Of a DNA stretch of 64,000 nucleotides, positions 1 to 7,475 are shown one piece after another (position 1 is the stretch's first letter; each line of letters begins with the position of its first letter). The notes under the pieces were generated by a model. The model was not told where the DNA came from and searched no databases. It saw only the letters and a list, made by a program, of their open reading frames with translations. Source of the stretch: a virus; IMG/VR virus record IMGVR_UViG_3300021962_008747, positions 1 to 64,000 of that record; one strand, 5' to 3'. A program made the translations under genes and the position numbers.

Positions 1-1338
1 TGGGAAAATGGAATAATCACAGGTCAAACAAATATTGAGTCCTCAACAATATCTGCAACAACATATCTTAATTTACCTATAAGTGGTTTAACTGAAGGTA
101 GTAATATTAATATAAGTGGGACTAATGGTAATTACACAATATCTGTAACAGGAATAACTCAAGGTTTAACAGGAGAATACCTTCCTTTAAGTGGTGGAAC
201 AGTTAGTGGTAATACCACAATAACTGCAGATTTGACTGTCAGTGGAAATTCAGGAATAAATTGGTTTAGTTCAAATACGTCTTCAGATTTAGTTAGAATT
301 ACACAAACAGGAATAGGAAACGCATTTGTTATTGAGGACAACACAAATCCAGACTCAACACCATTTATAATAAATTCAGGTGGTAGCGTATCTGTTGGAA
401 CAACAAGCGTATTTTCAGTTGGTGGGGGTGCAGAAACTAAATTAAACGTATCAAACGGTTCTTCAGGGGTTGCAACTACAGGGTTAGCAATATCAACAGT
501 ATTTTTAGCAGAATCTGCGATTGGTACAAGTATTGGTTTATTAAACCCTGATGTTGCTAACTCACAAATATATTTTGGAACACCTTCAGACACATTTGGT
601 TCTTATTTAAGGTGGGATTATACAAATAGAGATTTTATATTAAGTACCGCGAATAGTACGGGTAAATTAATATTTCAAACAGCAAATAGTGTTGAGGCCG
701 CAAGAATTGACCAAAATGGAAATATGGGTATTGGTCTTACAGGTGCCACACAAAAACTAGAAGTAAGTGGTAATACAAGAATATATGGGTCAATGAGTGC
801 TCAGACCGGATATATTTCAGGATCAGGCCAAAACATTCTTACTGTTATTGGTTCAGGAAATAGTACTACTTCACCATTATTTAGTGTTCAAGGATCAAGC
901 GGCGAATTATTTTCAATTACAGATAGTCTAACAGGTTCGTTATTTAGTGTAAATGATATTTCAGGTCTTCCAATATTAGAAACTTTTTCAGATAACACAA
1001 CATTATGGGGATCATATCAGTCTCCATCATTAAATACAACAACGAAAACAAGTTTAACTGCAGGTACAAACACAATATATTCTATTCCTACAAGTGCTTA
1101 CACAGGTGCGTTTTATGAATATACTTTAATTAGTACAGGATCAACAGGTGCAAGAGCAGGACAAATTATGTCAATATGGAGTGGTTCGACTGCGAACTTC
1201 ACTGAAACATCAACAACAGATATTGGAACAACTACTGGTGTAACATTCACAGTTGCTGTTAGTGGAAATAATGCGGTATTAAGTTCATCAGCAACAACAG
1301 CCGGATGGACAGTTAAAACAATTATAAGGAGCATATAA
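1..1338 (+). CDS. Tail fibre protein, 5' end outside window
   Basis: The frame is open from base 1, so the gene is cut by the window edge and the true start is not visible. The protein is rich in Ser, Thr, Gly and Asn and contains the fibre-type phrase YLPLSGGTVSGNT near residue 60. Residues from about 100 onward align by eye with the fibre that starts at 62132: both contain a FIINSGGSV segment, a YFGTPS segment and a 'GN(M/V)GIG' segment in the same order. No enzyme motif or S74-type intramolecular chaperone triad was recognised. The stop codon lies 2 nt before the next fibre gene. It is inferred to be a distal tail fibre or adhesin subunit; the exact role is unknown. Confidence 0.75.
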   Translation, partial: WENGIITGQTNIESSTISATTYLNLPISGLTEGSNINISGTNGNYTISVTGITQGLTGEYLPLSGGTVSGNTTITADLTVSGNSGINWFSSNTSSDLVRITQTGIGNAFVIEDNTNPDSTPFIINSGGSVSVGTTSVFSVGGGAETKLNVSNGSSGVATTGLAISTVFLAESAIGTSIGLLNPDVANSQIYFGTPSDTFGSYLRWDYTNRDFILSTANSTGKLIFQTANSVEAARIDQNGNMGIGLTGATQKLEVSGNTRIYGSMSAQTGYISGSGQNILTVIGSGNSTTSPLFSVQGSSGELFSITDSLTGSLFSVNDISGLPILETFSDNTTLWGSYQSPSLNTTTKTSLTAGTNTIYSIPTSAYTGAFYEYTLISTGSTGARAGQIMSIWSGSTANFTETSTTDIGTTTGVTFTVAVSGNNAVLSSSATTAGWTVKTIIRSI

Positions 1339-1340
1339 AA

Positions 1341-2072
1341 ATGGCTTTTCATTATTCACCAAAAATAGTTACAGACGGTTTAGTGTTGTATTTAGATGCT
1401 GCAAATACAAAATCATATGTTTCAGGATCAACATCTTGGAATGATATGAGTAAAAATACCAATAATGGAAACTTAATTAATGGGCCAACTTTTAGTGACA
1501 CTAATATGGGTTCAATTTCTTTTGACGGCACAGATGATTATTTTATTACACCAACAGGTTTAACACCAACATTAAATATTACATCTGAAATTACTTTAGA
1601 AACTTGGTTTAAATCAACCGCACTTGCAAATGTTAGTCACGGAGATAATTTATTTAGTAAAGGGTTGTCAACTGACTTAAATAGTGGTGTTTATGAGTTA
1701 AATTTGGCCAATAATACAACGGCAAATAGACCTTCATTTAGAATGAGAATCGGTTCTTCAACCCCATTGTATAGTCCAACAAATATTTTAATAGAATTAA
1801 ACACAATATACAACGTGGTTTGTACGTATAATGGTAGTATAATGAGAATTTTTGTAAATGGGGTTGAAAGTGGTTCGGGATTATCGACTTCCGGTGCGAT
1901 ACAAAACAATACACAACAATTAACAATTGGTGTTAGATATGTACATAGAACAGGAATCTCTGATTCATTTTTTTCAGGTAATATATACATCTCAAAAATA
2001 TATAATCGTGCACTTTCATCATCCGAAATTATACAAAATTATAACGCAACTAAAACCAGATTTGGACTTTAA
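1341..2072 (+). CDS. LamG/concanavalin A-like tail fibre domain protein, paralogue 1
   Basis: A 243-residue protein that is a single LamG_3-type (concanavalin A-like) beta-sandwich. Seen in order: GLVLYLDAANTKSY near the N-terminus, the W-N-D-M-S-x-N segment, NGPTF, SFDGTDDYF, a central ETWFKS strand, NTIYNVVCTYNG and a C-terminal YNRALSSSEIIQNYNATK. Domains of this fold bind glycans, which would suit receptor recognition by a tail fibre. It is the first of three paralogues (next at 2076 and 3050) transcribed in the same direction with 2-3 nt spacing. Glycan binding is inferred from the fold only. Confidence 0.75.
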   Translation: MAFHYSPKIVTDGLVLYLDAANTKSYVSGSTSWNDMSKNTNNGNLINGPTFSDTNMGSISFDGTDDYFITPTGLTPTLNITSEITLETWFKSTALANVSHGDNLFSKGLSTDLNSGVYELNLANNTTANRPSFRMRIGSSTPLYSPTNILIELNTIYNVVCTYNGSIMRIFVNGVESGSGLSTSGAIQNNTQQLTIGVRYVHRTGISDSFFSGNIYISKIYNRALSSSEIIQNYNATKTRFGL

Positions 2073-2075
2073 AAT

Positions 2076-2783
2076 ATGGCAGGAAGAATAACATATTATG
2101 GAGGAATTGTAACACAAGGTTTAGTGTTAGACTTAGATGCCGCTAAACATGATTCATATCCTAGAACAGGTACAGCGTGGAATGATATTTCGGGTAATAG
2201 AAATAATGGTACATTGGTAAATGGGCCTACGTTTGATACTGGAAATGGTGGTAGTATAGTGTTTGATGGTGTTGATGATAGAATTGGATCAACTATTTTA
2301 CAAATAACAAGTGCAATAACTATTTCATTTTGGATGAAGACAACTACAACAGCTAATTTAAATGCTATTGTTTGTAGAGATGAAACAGGTAGTGCTAGAT
2401 TATGGAATGTAATATACAGAGGTAGTACTCTTAGATATTTAAATTTTGTCGTTTGGCACACTAATGGAACATTTACTGAACTTTTAAGTACTGCTAATAT
2501 TTTAGATGACGGTCTTTGGAAACATATAGTTTGTACGTATGACGGAACGACAAATACTAATAACTATAGAATATATATTAATGGATCCTTAGATAAACAA
2601 TCTACACCAAACAGTACCGGTATTAAAACTAACTTAACTACCACCCTAACTTTAGGTTCTTTAACTAATGGTAATGGTTGGTTTTTTAACGGAAATATAT
2701 CTCAAGTACTCATTTATAACAAATACTTCTCAGTATCCGAAGTACTACAAAACTATAACGCAACTAAAGGAAGATATTTATAA
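2076..2783 (+). CDS. LamG/concanavalin A-like tail fibre domain protein, paralogue 2
   Basis: A 235-residue paralogue of the preceding gene, with the same skeleton: YYGGIVTQGLVLDLDAAK, W-N-D-I-S-G-N, NGPTFD, SIVFDGVDDR, WKHIVCTYDG and the C-terminal SEVLQNYNATK. The N-terminal YYGGIV phrase is shared with paralogue 3 at 3050 but not with paralogue 1, so 2 and 3 may be closer relatives. It lies 3 nt after paralogue 1 and is probably co-transcribed with it. The role is inferred to be a fibre tip or decoration lectin. Confidence 0.75.
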   Translation: MAGRITYYGGIVTQGLVLDLDAAKHDSYPRTGTAWNDISGNRNNGTLVNGPTFDTGNGGSIVFDGVDDRIGSTILQITSAITISFWMKTTTTANLNAIVCRDETGSARLWNVIYRGSTLRYLNFVVWHTNGTFTELLSTANILDDGLWKHIVCTYDGTTNTNNYRIYINGSLDKQSTPNSTGIKTNLTTTLTLGSLTNGNGWFFNGNISQVLIYNKYFSVSEVLQNYNATKGRYL

Positions 2784-2786
2784 CAT

Positions 2787-3053
2787 ATGGAAACACAAGA
2801 TTACACAAACAGAGAATTTATGATATTTAACGTATCTGAATTACCACTTATTGATTTTTCACAAGTATTAGAAACATCAATCGACACAGTTAGAAAAAGT
2901 GTTGATGAAACAAAAACATTTGTAAAATGGGATGGAAATACTATTCCATCAAGTGTTGATTCATTAACAACAAAAGAGGGTCCTTATACCTATGAAGAGA
3001 TTTTGGTAATATTATCGGGACCTGAATGGACAAACAATATTGATTTAGTATGA
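2787..3053 (+). CDS. Small fibre-cluster protein of unknown function
   Basis: An 88-residue acidic protein between LamG paralogues 2 and 3. It has no signal peptide, membrane segment or recognised motif; the C-terminal part reads TYEEILVILSGPEW. Its stop overlaps the start of the next gene (ATGA), which indicates translational coupling within the fibre operon. It could be a fibre assembly factor or a short virion component, but nothing in the sequence decides this. Confidence 0.6.
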   Translation: METQDYTNREFMIFNVSELPLIDFSQVLETSIDTVRKSVDETKTFVKWDGNTIPSSVDSLTTKEGPYTYEEILVILSGPEWTNNIDLV

Positions 3054-3772
3054 GCACTGTAAGTGGAAATTACTATGGCGGAATAGTTAGGCAAGGATTA
3101 CTACTATTATTAGATAGTGCTAAACGCGACTCTTACGTTGGTTATGGGACAGAATGGGCCGATATTTCACGTAATCAGTATAATGCCACATTAATAAATG
3201 GACCCACATTTAATTCCGATAATGGAAGAAGTATTGTATTTGATGGGACGAACGATTATGTTAAGGGGGATAGTATATTTAGTGTTTTAAATGGTACAAA
3301 TAAATTATCGTTATCAATGTGGATTAATGTCACGGATTTATTAAGTAGTAGGATTTTATTTCACATACCAAAAAATCTAACAGCATCTAATTCTCAAGTT
3401 TTAATTTTTTTACGTACTACAGGTGTTTTGGACATTTCTGTAAATTCAGCAAGTACATTTTGTAGAAGTATTAGTGGTTCGGTCACTAGTAATATATGGA
3501 CTAACATAAGTATTAATTTTGATTTATCTCAGGCTACACAATCGAATAGAATAAGACCTTATGTTAACGGAATTGACGTTTTTAGTGTATCCAATAACCC
3601 CCCTACGTCATTTCCTGTGTCAACCGGTGAATATTGGTTAGGTGAAGAGTCAAATGGATATCTTAATCCATTCAAAGGAAATATCTCAAATTTAATTTTA
3701 TATAATAGAGTTTTGACAACTTCAGAAATTTCACAAAACTTTAATGCTTATAGATCTCGTTTTGGTATATGA
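3050..3772 (+). CDS. LamG/concanavalin A-like tail fibre domain protein, paralogue 3
   Basis: A 240-residue third copy of the LamG-type domain: YYGGIVRQGLLLLLDSAKRDSY, W-A-D-I-S-R-N, NGPTFN, SIVFDGTNDY, NIWTNISINFD and the C-terminal YNRVLTTSEISQNFNAYRSR. The ATG overlaps the stop of the small gene upstream (ATGA). The core strands are conserved between the copies while the loops differ, which is the pattern expected of a duplicated receptor-binding module under diversifying selection (inference). Confidence 0.75.
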   Translation: MSTVSGNYYGGIVRQGLLLLLDSAKRDSYVGYGTEWADISRNQYNATLINGPTFNSDNGRSIVFDGTNDYVKGDSIFSVLNGTNKLSLSMWINVTDLLSSRILFHIPKNLTASNSQVLIFLRTTGVLDISVNSASTFCRSISGSVTSNIWTNISINFDLSQATQSNRIRPYVNGIDVFSVSNNPPTSFPVSTGEYWLGEESNGYLNPFKGNISNLILYNRVLTTSEISQNFNAYRSRFGI

Positions 3773-3774
3773 TA

Positions 3775-3783
3775 TATTTATAT
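3775..3783 (+). promoter_or_regulatory. Candidate phage late promoter octamer (TATTTATAT)
   Basis: TATTTATAT on the coding strand, 33 nt before the ATG at 3817 and just after the stop of the LamG array. It would give the 3817 gene its own transcription start. Confidence 0.45.
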
Positions 3784-3816
3784 TAAAATAACAATTACTG
3801 GATAGGGAAAGTAATT

Positions 3817-4335
3817 ATGGCAAATGAATTTATAATTAAAAATGGTTTTGTTTCAAAAGGTAACTCAACAATAGAAGGTACTTTTAGCGGATCAACTCTC
3901 AAAACAAACACAATAGATACCTCACTTAGGAATTTATACGCATCTGATCTAACACCAACGGTTGATTGGGAGACGACTCAGCTGGTGGGAGTTGGTGGTT
4001 CGGTTATTTTGGATTGGACACAAGGAACAATAAAAGATTCGGGACCTAACTTGAGTATTGATTGGAATAATAGGATTTTATATGATGGTAGTGAAATAGG
4101 TGTTTTAGATTGGCAAAATAAAATCATGACAGGAATGACTAATGTGACCACCACTGTATTGACAGTAGACGAAACAATCGATTTTTCATCTGCTGGAACT
4201 ATTTCAGGAGCAGGTTTAGTAATACCAACAACAATACCGGCAGAACCGGTTTCTGGTTCAACCTACGTTGATCTATCCGCATTAAGACTTTATATTTATG
4301 ACGGAGTAACTTGGAGAAACACAATACTTACTTAA
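3817..4335 (+). CDS. Fibre-associated structural protein
   Basis: A 172-residue protein starting MANEFIIKNGFVSKG, followed by short Thr/Ser-rich beta-type segments (GTFSGSTLKTNTID) and repeated W-D/W-N phrases (VDWETT, LDWTQG, IDWNNR, LDWQNK) spaced about 15-20 residues apart. The C-terminus reads GSTYVDLSALRLYIYDGVTWRN, a phrase type often seen at the ends of phage fibre or neck-whisker proteins. It is the last plus-strand gene of this fibre block and overlaps the convergent gene at 4332 by 4 nt. Confidence 0.6.
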   Translation: MANEFIIKNGFVSKGNSTIEGTFSGSTLKTNTIDTSLRNLYASDLTPTVDWETTQLVGVGGSVILDWTQGTIKDSGPNLSIDWNNRILYDGSEIGVLDWQNKIMTGMTNVTTTVLTVDETIDFSSAGTISGAGLVIPTTIPAEPVSGSTYVDLSALRLYIYDGVTWRNTILT

Positions 4336-4820
4336 ACTAATTCAGGTTTAAAAAACAAACGTTCTTTACTACCAACCATTTGTTTATACCACATATTCTT
4401 ATCGTCTAACCACACATAAGGATCTTCAGGATTTTCAGTCCAACCGTGTTTAGAATAGTAATCAAAATCTTTACGTAATAAATTTGCCCTATGAGATGAA
4501 TGAAATTCTTCACAACCTAACCAATTAGGTAAGATAAATTCACCCTCAATTGTTTCATATTCCATAGTATTTTTGAAACCACGTTCTTTCCATACGTCAA
4601 TACAGTCGTTGTAATATTGTTTGAGGGCGTTTACATAATCACGCCACATTACTGAACATGGGTGGTTTAACCAACCCTTGTAAGGTTTACCATCTTTACG
4701 TAAACGACCTGTAATTGCCGATATAATTTGATAAGCCTCAACACGTTGTTTACCAAGACGTTTATTGTCTAAAGACTCTAATGATTTTCTGAAATCAGAA
4801 TAAGGAAGAAATGTTTGCAT
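4332..4820 (-). CDS. Pyrimidine dimer DNA glycosylase-like protein (endonuclease V/DenV-like family)
   Basis: A 162-residue protein that I read as a member of the Pyr_excise (T4 endonuclease V-related) family. The features are an MQTFLPYSDF start, a LDNKRLGKQRVEAYQI helix, WLNHPCSVMWRDYVNAL, LPNWLGCEEFHSSHRANLLRKD and a C-terminal Y-V-W phrase. The family is thought to cut out UV photoproducts in DNA; the T4 enzyme uses its N-terminal amine as the nucleophile, but this branch is poorly characterised. A TATCTTTG (host -7-like) box lies 5 nt before the ATG, without a good -33 box. Confidence 0.65.
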   Translation of the reverse strand: MQTFLPYSDFRKSLESLDNKRLGKQRVEAYQIISAITGRLRKDGKPYKGWLNHPCSVMWRDYVNALKQYYNDCIDVWKERGFKNTMEYETIEGEFILPNWLGCEEFHSSHRANLLRKDFDYYSKHGWTENPEDPYVWLDDKNMWYKQMVGSKERLFFKPELV

Positions 4821-4918
4821 AGTACAAAGATAAGAAAATTTTTCTAATTAATTATTGAATAATTGAAAAAAAAGAGATATATATTAAATATAATAAACAT
4901 AAATTACAAAACAAAAAA

Positions 4919-5113
4919 ATGAAAAAATTAGTTTTACTTTCTGCAGCTTTTTTAACGACAGTATCTCTTTTGACATCTTGTGGTGAAAAAGGAACAGGAA
5001 ACGCAACTGAATGTGCAAGTGATTGTGCCACTGAATGTGCAACTGCTAATACAACTAAAGTTGATTCTACAAAAGTATCTACAGACGTTGTTGTTGACAC
5101 AACAGAAAATTAA
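4919..5113 (+). CDS. Small lipoprotein
   Basis: A 64-residue protein with a lysine N-terminus, a hydrophobic stretch and an LLTSC lipobox at residues 17-21, so it should be lipidated at Cys21. The mature part is about 43 residues, Thr/Asp rich, with four cysteines in a repeated ECASDCATECAT pattern. It ends in front of a clear terminator and is probably a single-gene transcript. Small phage lipoproteins often act in superinfection exclusion, but that is only a possibility here. Confidence 0.7.
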   Translation: MKKLVLLSAAFLTTVSLLTSCGEKGTGNATECASDCATECATANTTKVDSTKVSTDVVVDTTEN

Positions 5114-5135
5114 TTAGGAACTAACCTAAAAAAGA

Positions 5136-5163
5136 AAACCCACTTCAAAAGAGTGGGTTTTTT
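5136..5163 (+). terminator. Rho-independent terminator between convergent genes
   Basis: Stem AAACCCACT / AGTGGGTTT with a 7-nt loop, followed by T residues. It lies between the lipoprotein gene and the oppositely oriented HNH gene and could serve both. Confidence 0.8.
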
Positions 5164-5165
5164 AA

Positions 5166-5705
5166 TTATTCTTTTTTTGAATAAAAATCACATACCGTTT
5201 TTAAGAAAGTTAACATTTCTTCATGTGTAAGGCTGTTCTTTGCTTGGTTACAAATGATACTAATAAACTGTAAGTTTCCTTTAACATAACCTATTTTACT
5301 ATCAATTCTATCTAAAGATGCTGTATTTAAATTATTACCACCTTCGTTTGGATGTAATAATTTAACCCCACTATATGGGCAAATACCCTTTTGGTTGTTC
5401 CATAATTCTAATAAATCTTCTAACCCAACATCGTAATAATGTTTTCTTTTTTTAATCCTTCTGAAATGTTCTCTTAATCCGGTGAAATTGTCTCTCATAT
5501 TACCGCAGTGAGGTAATAAGTATTTCACATTTTCTTTACTATACTTTTTTAAATGTTCGTGACTTGTATGACCACAACACTTTAAAGAGCAATGATTTTT
5601 TCTACCAATTTTTTTATTTCTTGTAACTTCAGATGAATCTTTGTAAAATTCTTTTTTACATTCAGGATTTGAGCACACCACTAATTCTTTTTTTCTATTT
5701 GCCAT
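5166..5705 (-). CDS. HNH endonuclease (probable free-standing homing endonuclease)
   Basis: A 179-residue protein. The N-terminal third has zinc-finger-like cysteines (CSNPECKKEF, then CSLKCC). The C-terminal half carries the HNH core: CPYSGVKL, then ASLDRIDSKIGYVKGNLQFISIICNQAKNSL, typical of phage AP2/HNH homing enzymes. The start at 5705 (MANRKK) is preferred over one 8 codons upstream because a TATTTATA box lies just before it. It sits directly downstream of the tmRNA gene, which would be a conserved target site for a mobile endonuclease (inference). Confidence 0.8.
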   Translation of the reverse strand: MANRKKELVVCSNPECKKEFYKDSSEVTRNKKIGRKNHCSLKCCGHTSHEHLKKYSKENVKYLLPHCGNMRDNFTGLREHFRRIKKRKHYYDVGLEDLLELWNNQKGICPYSGVKLLHPNEGGNNLNTASLDRIDSKIGYVKGNLQFISIICNQAKNSLTHEEMLTFLKTVCDFYSKKE

Positions 5706-5716
5706 GATCTTTATTA

Positions 5717-5724
5717 TATAAATA
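5717..5724 (-). promoter_or_regulatory. Candidate phage late promoter octamer (TATTTATA)
   Basis: TATTTATA on the minus strand, 11 nt before the ATG at 5705. It supports the shorter start chosen for the HNH gene. Confidence 0.5.
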
Positions 5725-5770
5725 TCCACATCTCCACAAAAAAGTAGTCCGTCTCCACAAAAATTTAAAT

Positions 5771-5801
5771 AAAAAAACCCACCATAATAAAATAGTGGGT
5801 T
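5771..5801 (-). terminator. Terminator of the tmRNA gene
   Basis: On the minus strand: AACCCAC, a 12-nt loop, GTGGGTT, then a run of T. The stem begins 3 nt after the encoded CCA end of the tmRNA. Confidence 0.85.
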
Positions 5802-5804
5802 AAG

Positions 5805-6212
5805 TGGTGGACCTAGAGGGCTCCGACTCCCTCGTCCAGATCATCTTGTTTAAAAGACACCTACATGTTTAGGTTGGTGTTTTCTAACACCCCAAAATAT
5901 TTGATTTTATCTTGATCAAAAACAAGTATGGTTTGTTCTTCACTATCGTAAACCAAAAACCAATAGACCACTCAATTTCGGGTTTAGTGGTAATCTACCT
6001 TAGTCACTTCTGTTCCTGAGCGTATGTGAACCGGCTCGCGTATCCGTAAACTTCTTAAGCTACAGTTACTTCTTGAGTTGAGATTAGACCCAAAGTCTCA
6101 AGGTTGTTTAGCACATTGCCATTTGTAGTGTGAATCAGTTTTTAACGAGATTAATTCAGTCCCGACATGCTTCTTTTATTCAACCAATGCCCGTCAAATC
6201 CATTATAGGCCC
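5805..6212 (-). ncRNA. ssrA: tmRNA (SsrA), about 408 nt
   Basis: Transfer-messenger RNA, which rescues stalled ribosomes. Seen on the minus strand: 5' GGGCCTA pairs over 7 bp (one G-U) with TAGGTCC before an A and an encoded CCA. The D-region signature GGATTTGACGGG follows the 5' end. A PK1-like pseudoknot can be drawn (CGGGA/TCTCG and TGAAT/ATTCA) 10 nt before a GGC resume codon. The tag frame runs 22 codons to TAA, ending ACT-GTA-GCT-TAA. A T-stem GAGGG/CCCTC closes an unusual 8-nt loop lacking the standard TTCRA. It has a host-type promoter upstream and a terminator downstream. tmRNAs occur in some large phages; the glycine resume codon is as in Bacteroidota. Confidence 0.92.
6055..6120 (-). 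other. tmRNA tag-peptide reading frame
   Basis: From the GGC resume codon at 6120-6118 to the TAA at 6057-6055 the frame codes 21 residues, beginning GNVLNN and ending QEVTVA. The usual Bacteroidota tag is 8-10 residues and ends in ALAA. Here the tag is longer and ends in TVA, so recognition by the host ClpXP route may be altered. The frame was fixed by the position of the pseudoknot and by similarity of the end (GTA-GCT-TAA) to the usual GCA-GCT-TAA. Confidence 0.7.
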
Positions 6213-6247
6213 GTATATCTTAAATAACGATTTTCAAAGAACTTATA

Positions 6248-6278
6248 CAAAGATAATATATTTGTTTCTATTATCCAA
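6248..6278 (-). promoter_or_regulatory. Host-type (Bacteroidota sigma) promoter of the tmRNA
   Basis: On the minus strand: TTG, a 20-nt spacer, TATCTTTG, matching the Bacteroidota consensus (-33 TTG, -7 TAnnTTTG). Transcription would start some 30 nt upstream of the mature 5' end, leaving a leader for RNase P. Confidence 0.7.
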
Positions 6279-6280
6279 TA

Positions 6281-6288
6281 TATTTATA
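6281..6288 (+). promoter_or_regulatory. Candidate phage late promoter octamer (TATTTATA)
   Basis: TATTTATA ends only 5 nt before the ATG at 6294. If it acts as a -10 box, the mRNA would be leaderless or nearly so. Confidence 0.5.
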
Positions 6289-6293
6289 TAAAT

Positions 6294-7475
6294 ATGTTGA
6301 AAAAAAAGTTTATTTTCGAAAACGATCATGAAGAAGACCCTGACAACTGGTCTGATTATAAAAACATCATGTATTTGGCTAAAAATAGAATTAGTCCGTA
6401 TGGTGTTACTTTTGAAACATCTGATGGTAAAAGTTTTGATGATATTATTGAAGTTACTCGCGACGGTATAATTTTTACTTTTGACGGATTAAAAGATTAT
6501 TTACAATTCTTTTTTCCTGAAGATTACGGTGAAGATAATACTGATGGTGAATGGGATGCTAGTAATTATGAATCAATGTATGAGGGTAACTGGGAGTGGT
6601 ATAATGATTTTTATGATAGAGATGTTGAAGATTGGAGAGAAGGTTATGTTACAGATCGTTTTAGAAAAAATCATTTAGAATTAATTAGAGATATAACAAA
6701 AACTATTTCACCAAGATTATACATAAAACTAACAAATGTTTTAGAAGAAAAAGAGGAATATGATGGAATATTAAATATTGAAGTAAGAGATTTTTTAGAT
6801 ACAATAAATATTGGTGATAATATAGTAGAGGCTTACACTGACGCTAATTACCAAGCAGTTGTAGATGAAATACCAAAAGGAATTAGAGAAACGTATTGTG
6901 ATTGCTTAAGAAATGTTGGTGTTGAAAGATATAGTAAAAAAACTTGTTTTTGGAAATATGAAATGGATTGGGGGTCTTGTATGATGTTATATGCTCGTTT
7001 TGGAACTGATGAAGACAAACTTTTAGATTTATTATTTGAATCAATTAAAAAAGAAGGTATTAGACATTTACCCGCATATTATGAAATGCAATATGAATTT
7101 TGGGATGACAATAGATTTGAAACTACATGGAATACAAAAGTTACAGAAGTTCTTGAAAAAAAATTAGAAGACATTCAAAATAATCCTGAAGATTACGATG
7201 AAAAATATTTAGAAGTTATTGATAAAGTATCCCAACTTGGAGGAATTAATACTTGGATCAAAACAAAAGATGGTAAATATGAAATATTAATTAGCGATAT
7301 TGAACCAAGCACTAGTTTAATTAAATATAAAATTAAAGAACCTTATAAGTGGCAAACTAAAGTAGGAAAAACTGATATTGATAGTTTAATAAATATGATT
7401 TATAACGAGAAGTTATTTAACATGTTGGAACATATTGATAGATTTTCAATACTTAGAAATAAAACGTTCCTTTAA
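6294..7475 (+). CDS. Acidic protein of unknown function
   Basis: A 393-residue cytoplasmic-type protein with no signal peptide or membrane segment. It is strongly acidic and rich in Trp and Tyr, mainly in residues 70-125 (several E-D-W-Y clusters). I recognise no family. It has its own late-type promoter box and overlaps the convergent peptidase gene by 30 nt at the 3' end. It is not part of an obvious operon; a DNA mimic or anti-host factor is possible for such an acidic protein but is not supported by a motif. Confidence 0.75.
   Translation: MLKKKFIFENDHEEDPDNWSDYKNIMYLAKNRISPYGVTFETSDGKSFDDIIEVTRDGIIFTFDGLKDYLQFFFPEDYGEDNTDGEWDASNYESMYEGNWEWYNDFYDRDVEDWREGYVTDRFRKNHLELIRDITKTISPRLYIKLTNVLEEKEEYDGILNIEVRDFLDTINIGDNIVEAYTDANYQAVVDEIPKGIRETYCDCLRNVGVERYSKKTCFWKYEMDWGSCMMLYARFGTDEDKLLDLLFESIKKEGIRHLPAYYEMQYEFWDDNRFETTWNTKVTEVLEKKLEDIQNNPEDYDEKYLEVIDKVSQLGGINTWIKTKDGKYEILISDIEPSTSLIKYKIKEPYKWQTKVGKTDIDSLINMIYNEKLFNMLEHIDRFSILRNKTFL

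Noticed and set aside
1341-3772. A diversity-generating retroelement acting on the LamG fibre genes.
   Set aside because: No reverse transcriptase gene or template/variable repeat pair with adenine-specific changes was seen in the window.
5731-5764. A short direct repeat (TCTCCACAAAAA twice, 21 bp apart) between the HNH gene and the tmRNA terminator.
   Set aside because: It is too short and AT-rich to interpret as an attachment site or iteron without a second copy elsewhere.
5805-5840. A tRNA-like 3' end on the minus strand (T-arm-like stem and CCA).
   Set aside because: It is the 3' part of the tmRNA: its partner acceptor strand is 400 nt upstream at 6212 and there is no anticodon arm nearby.
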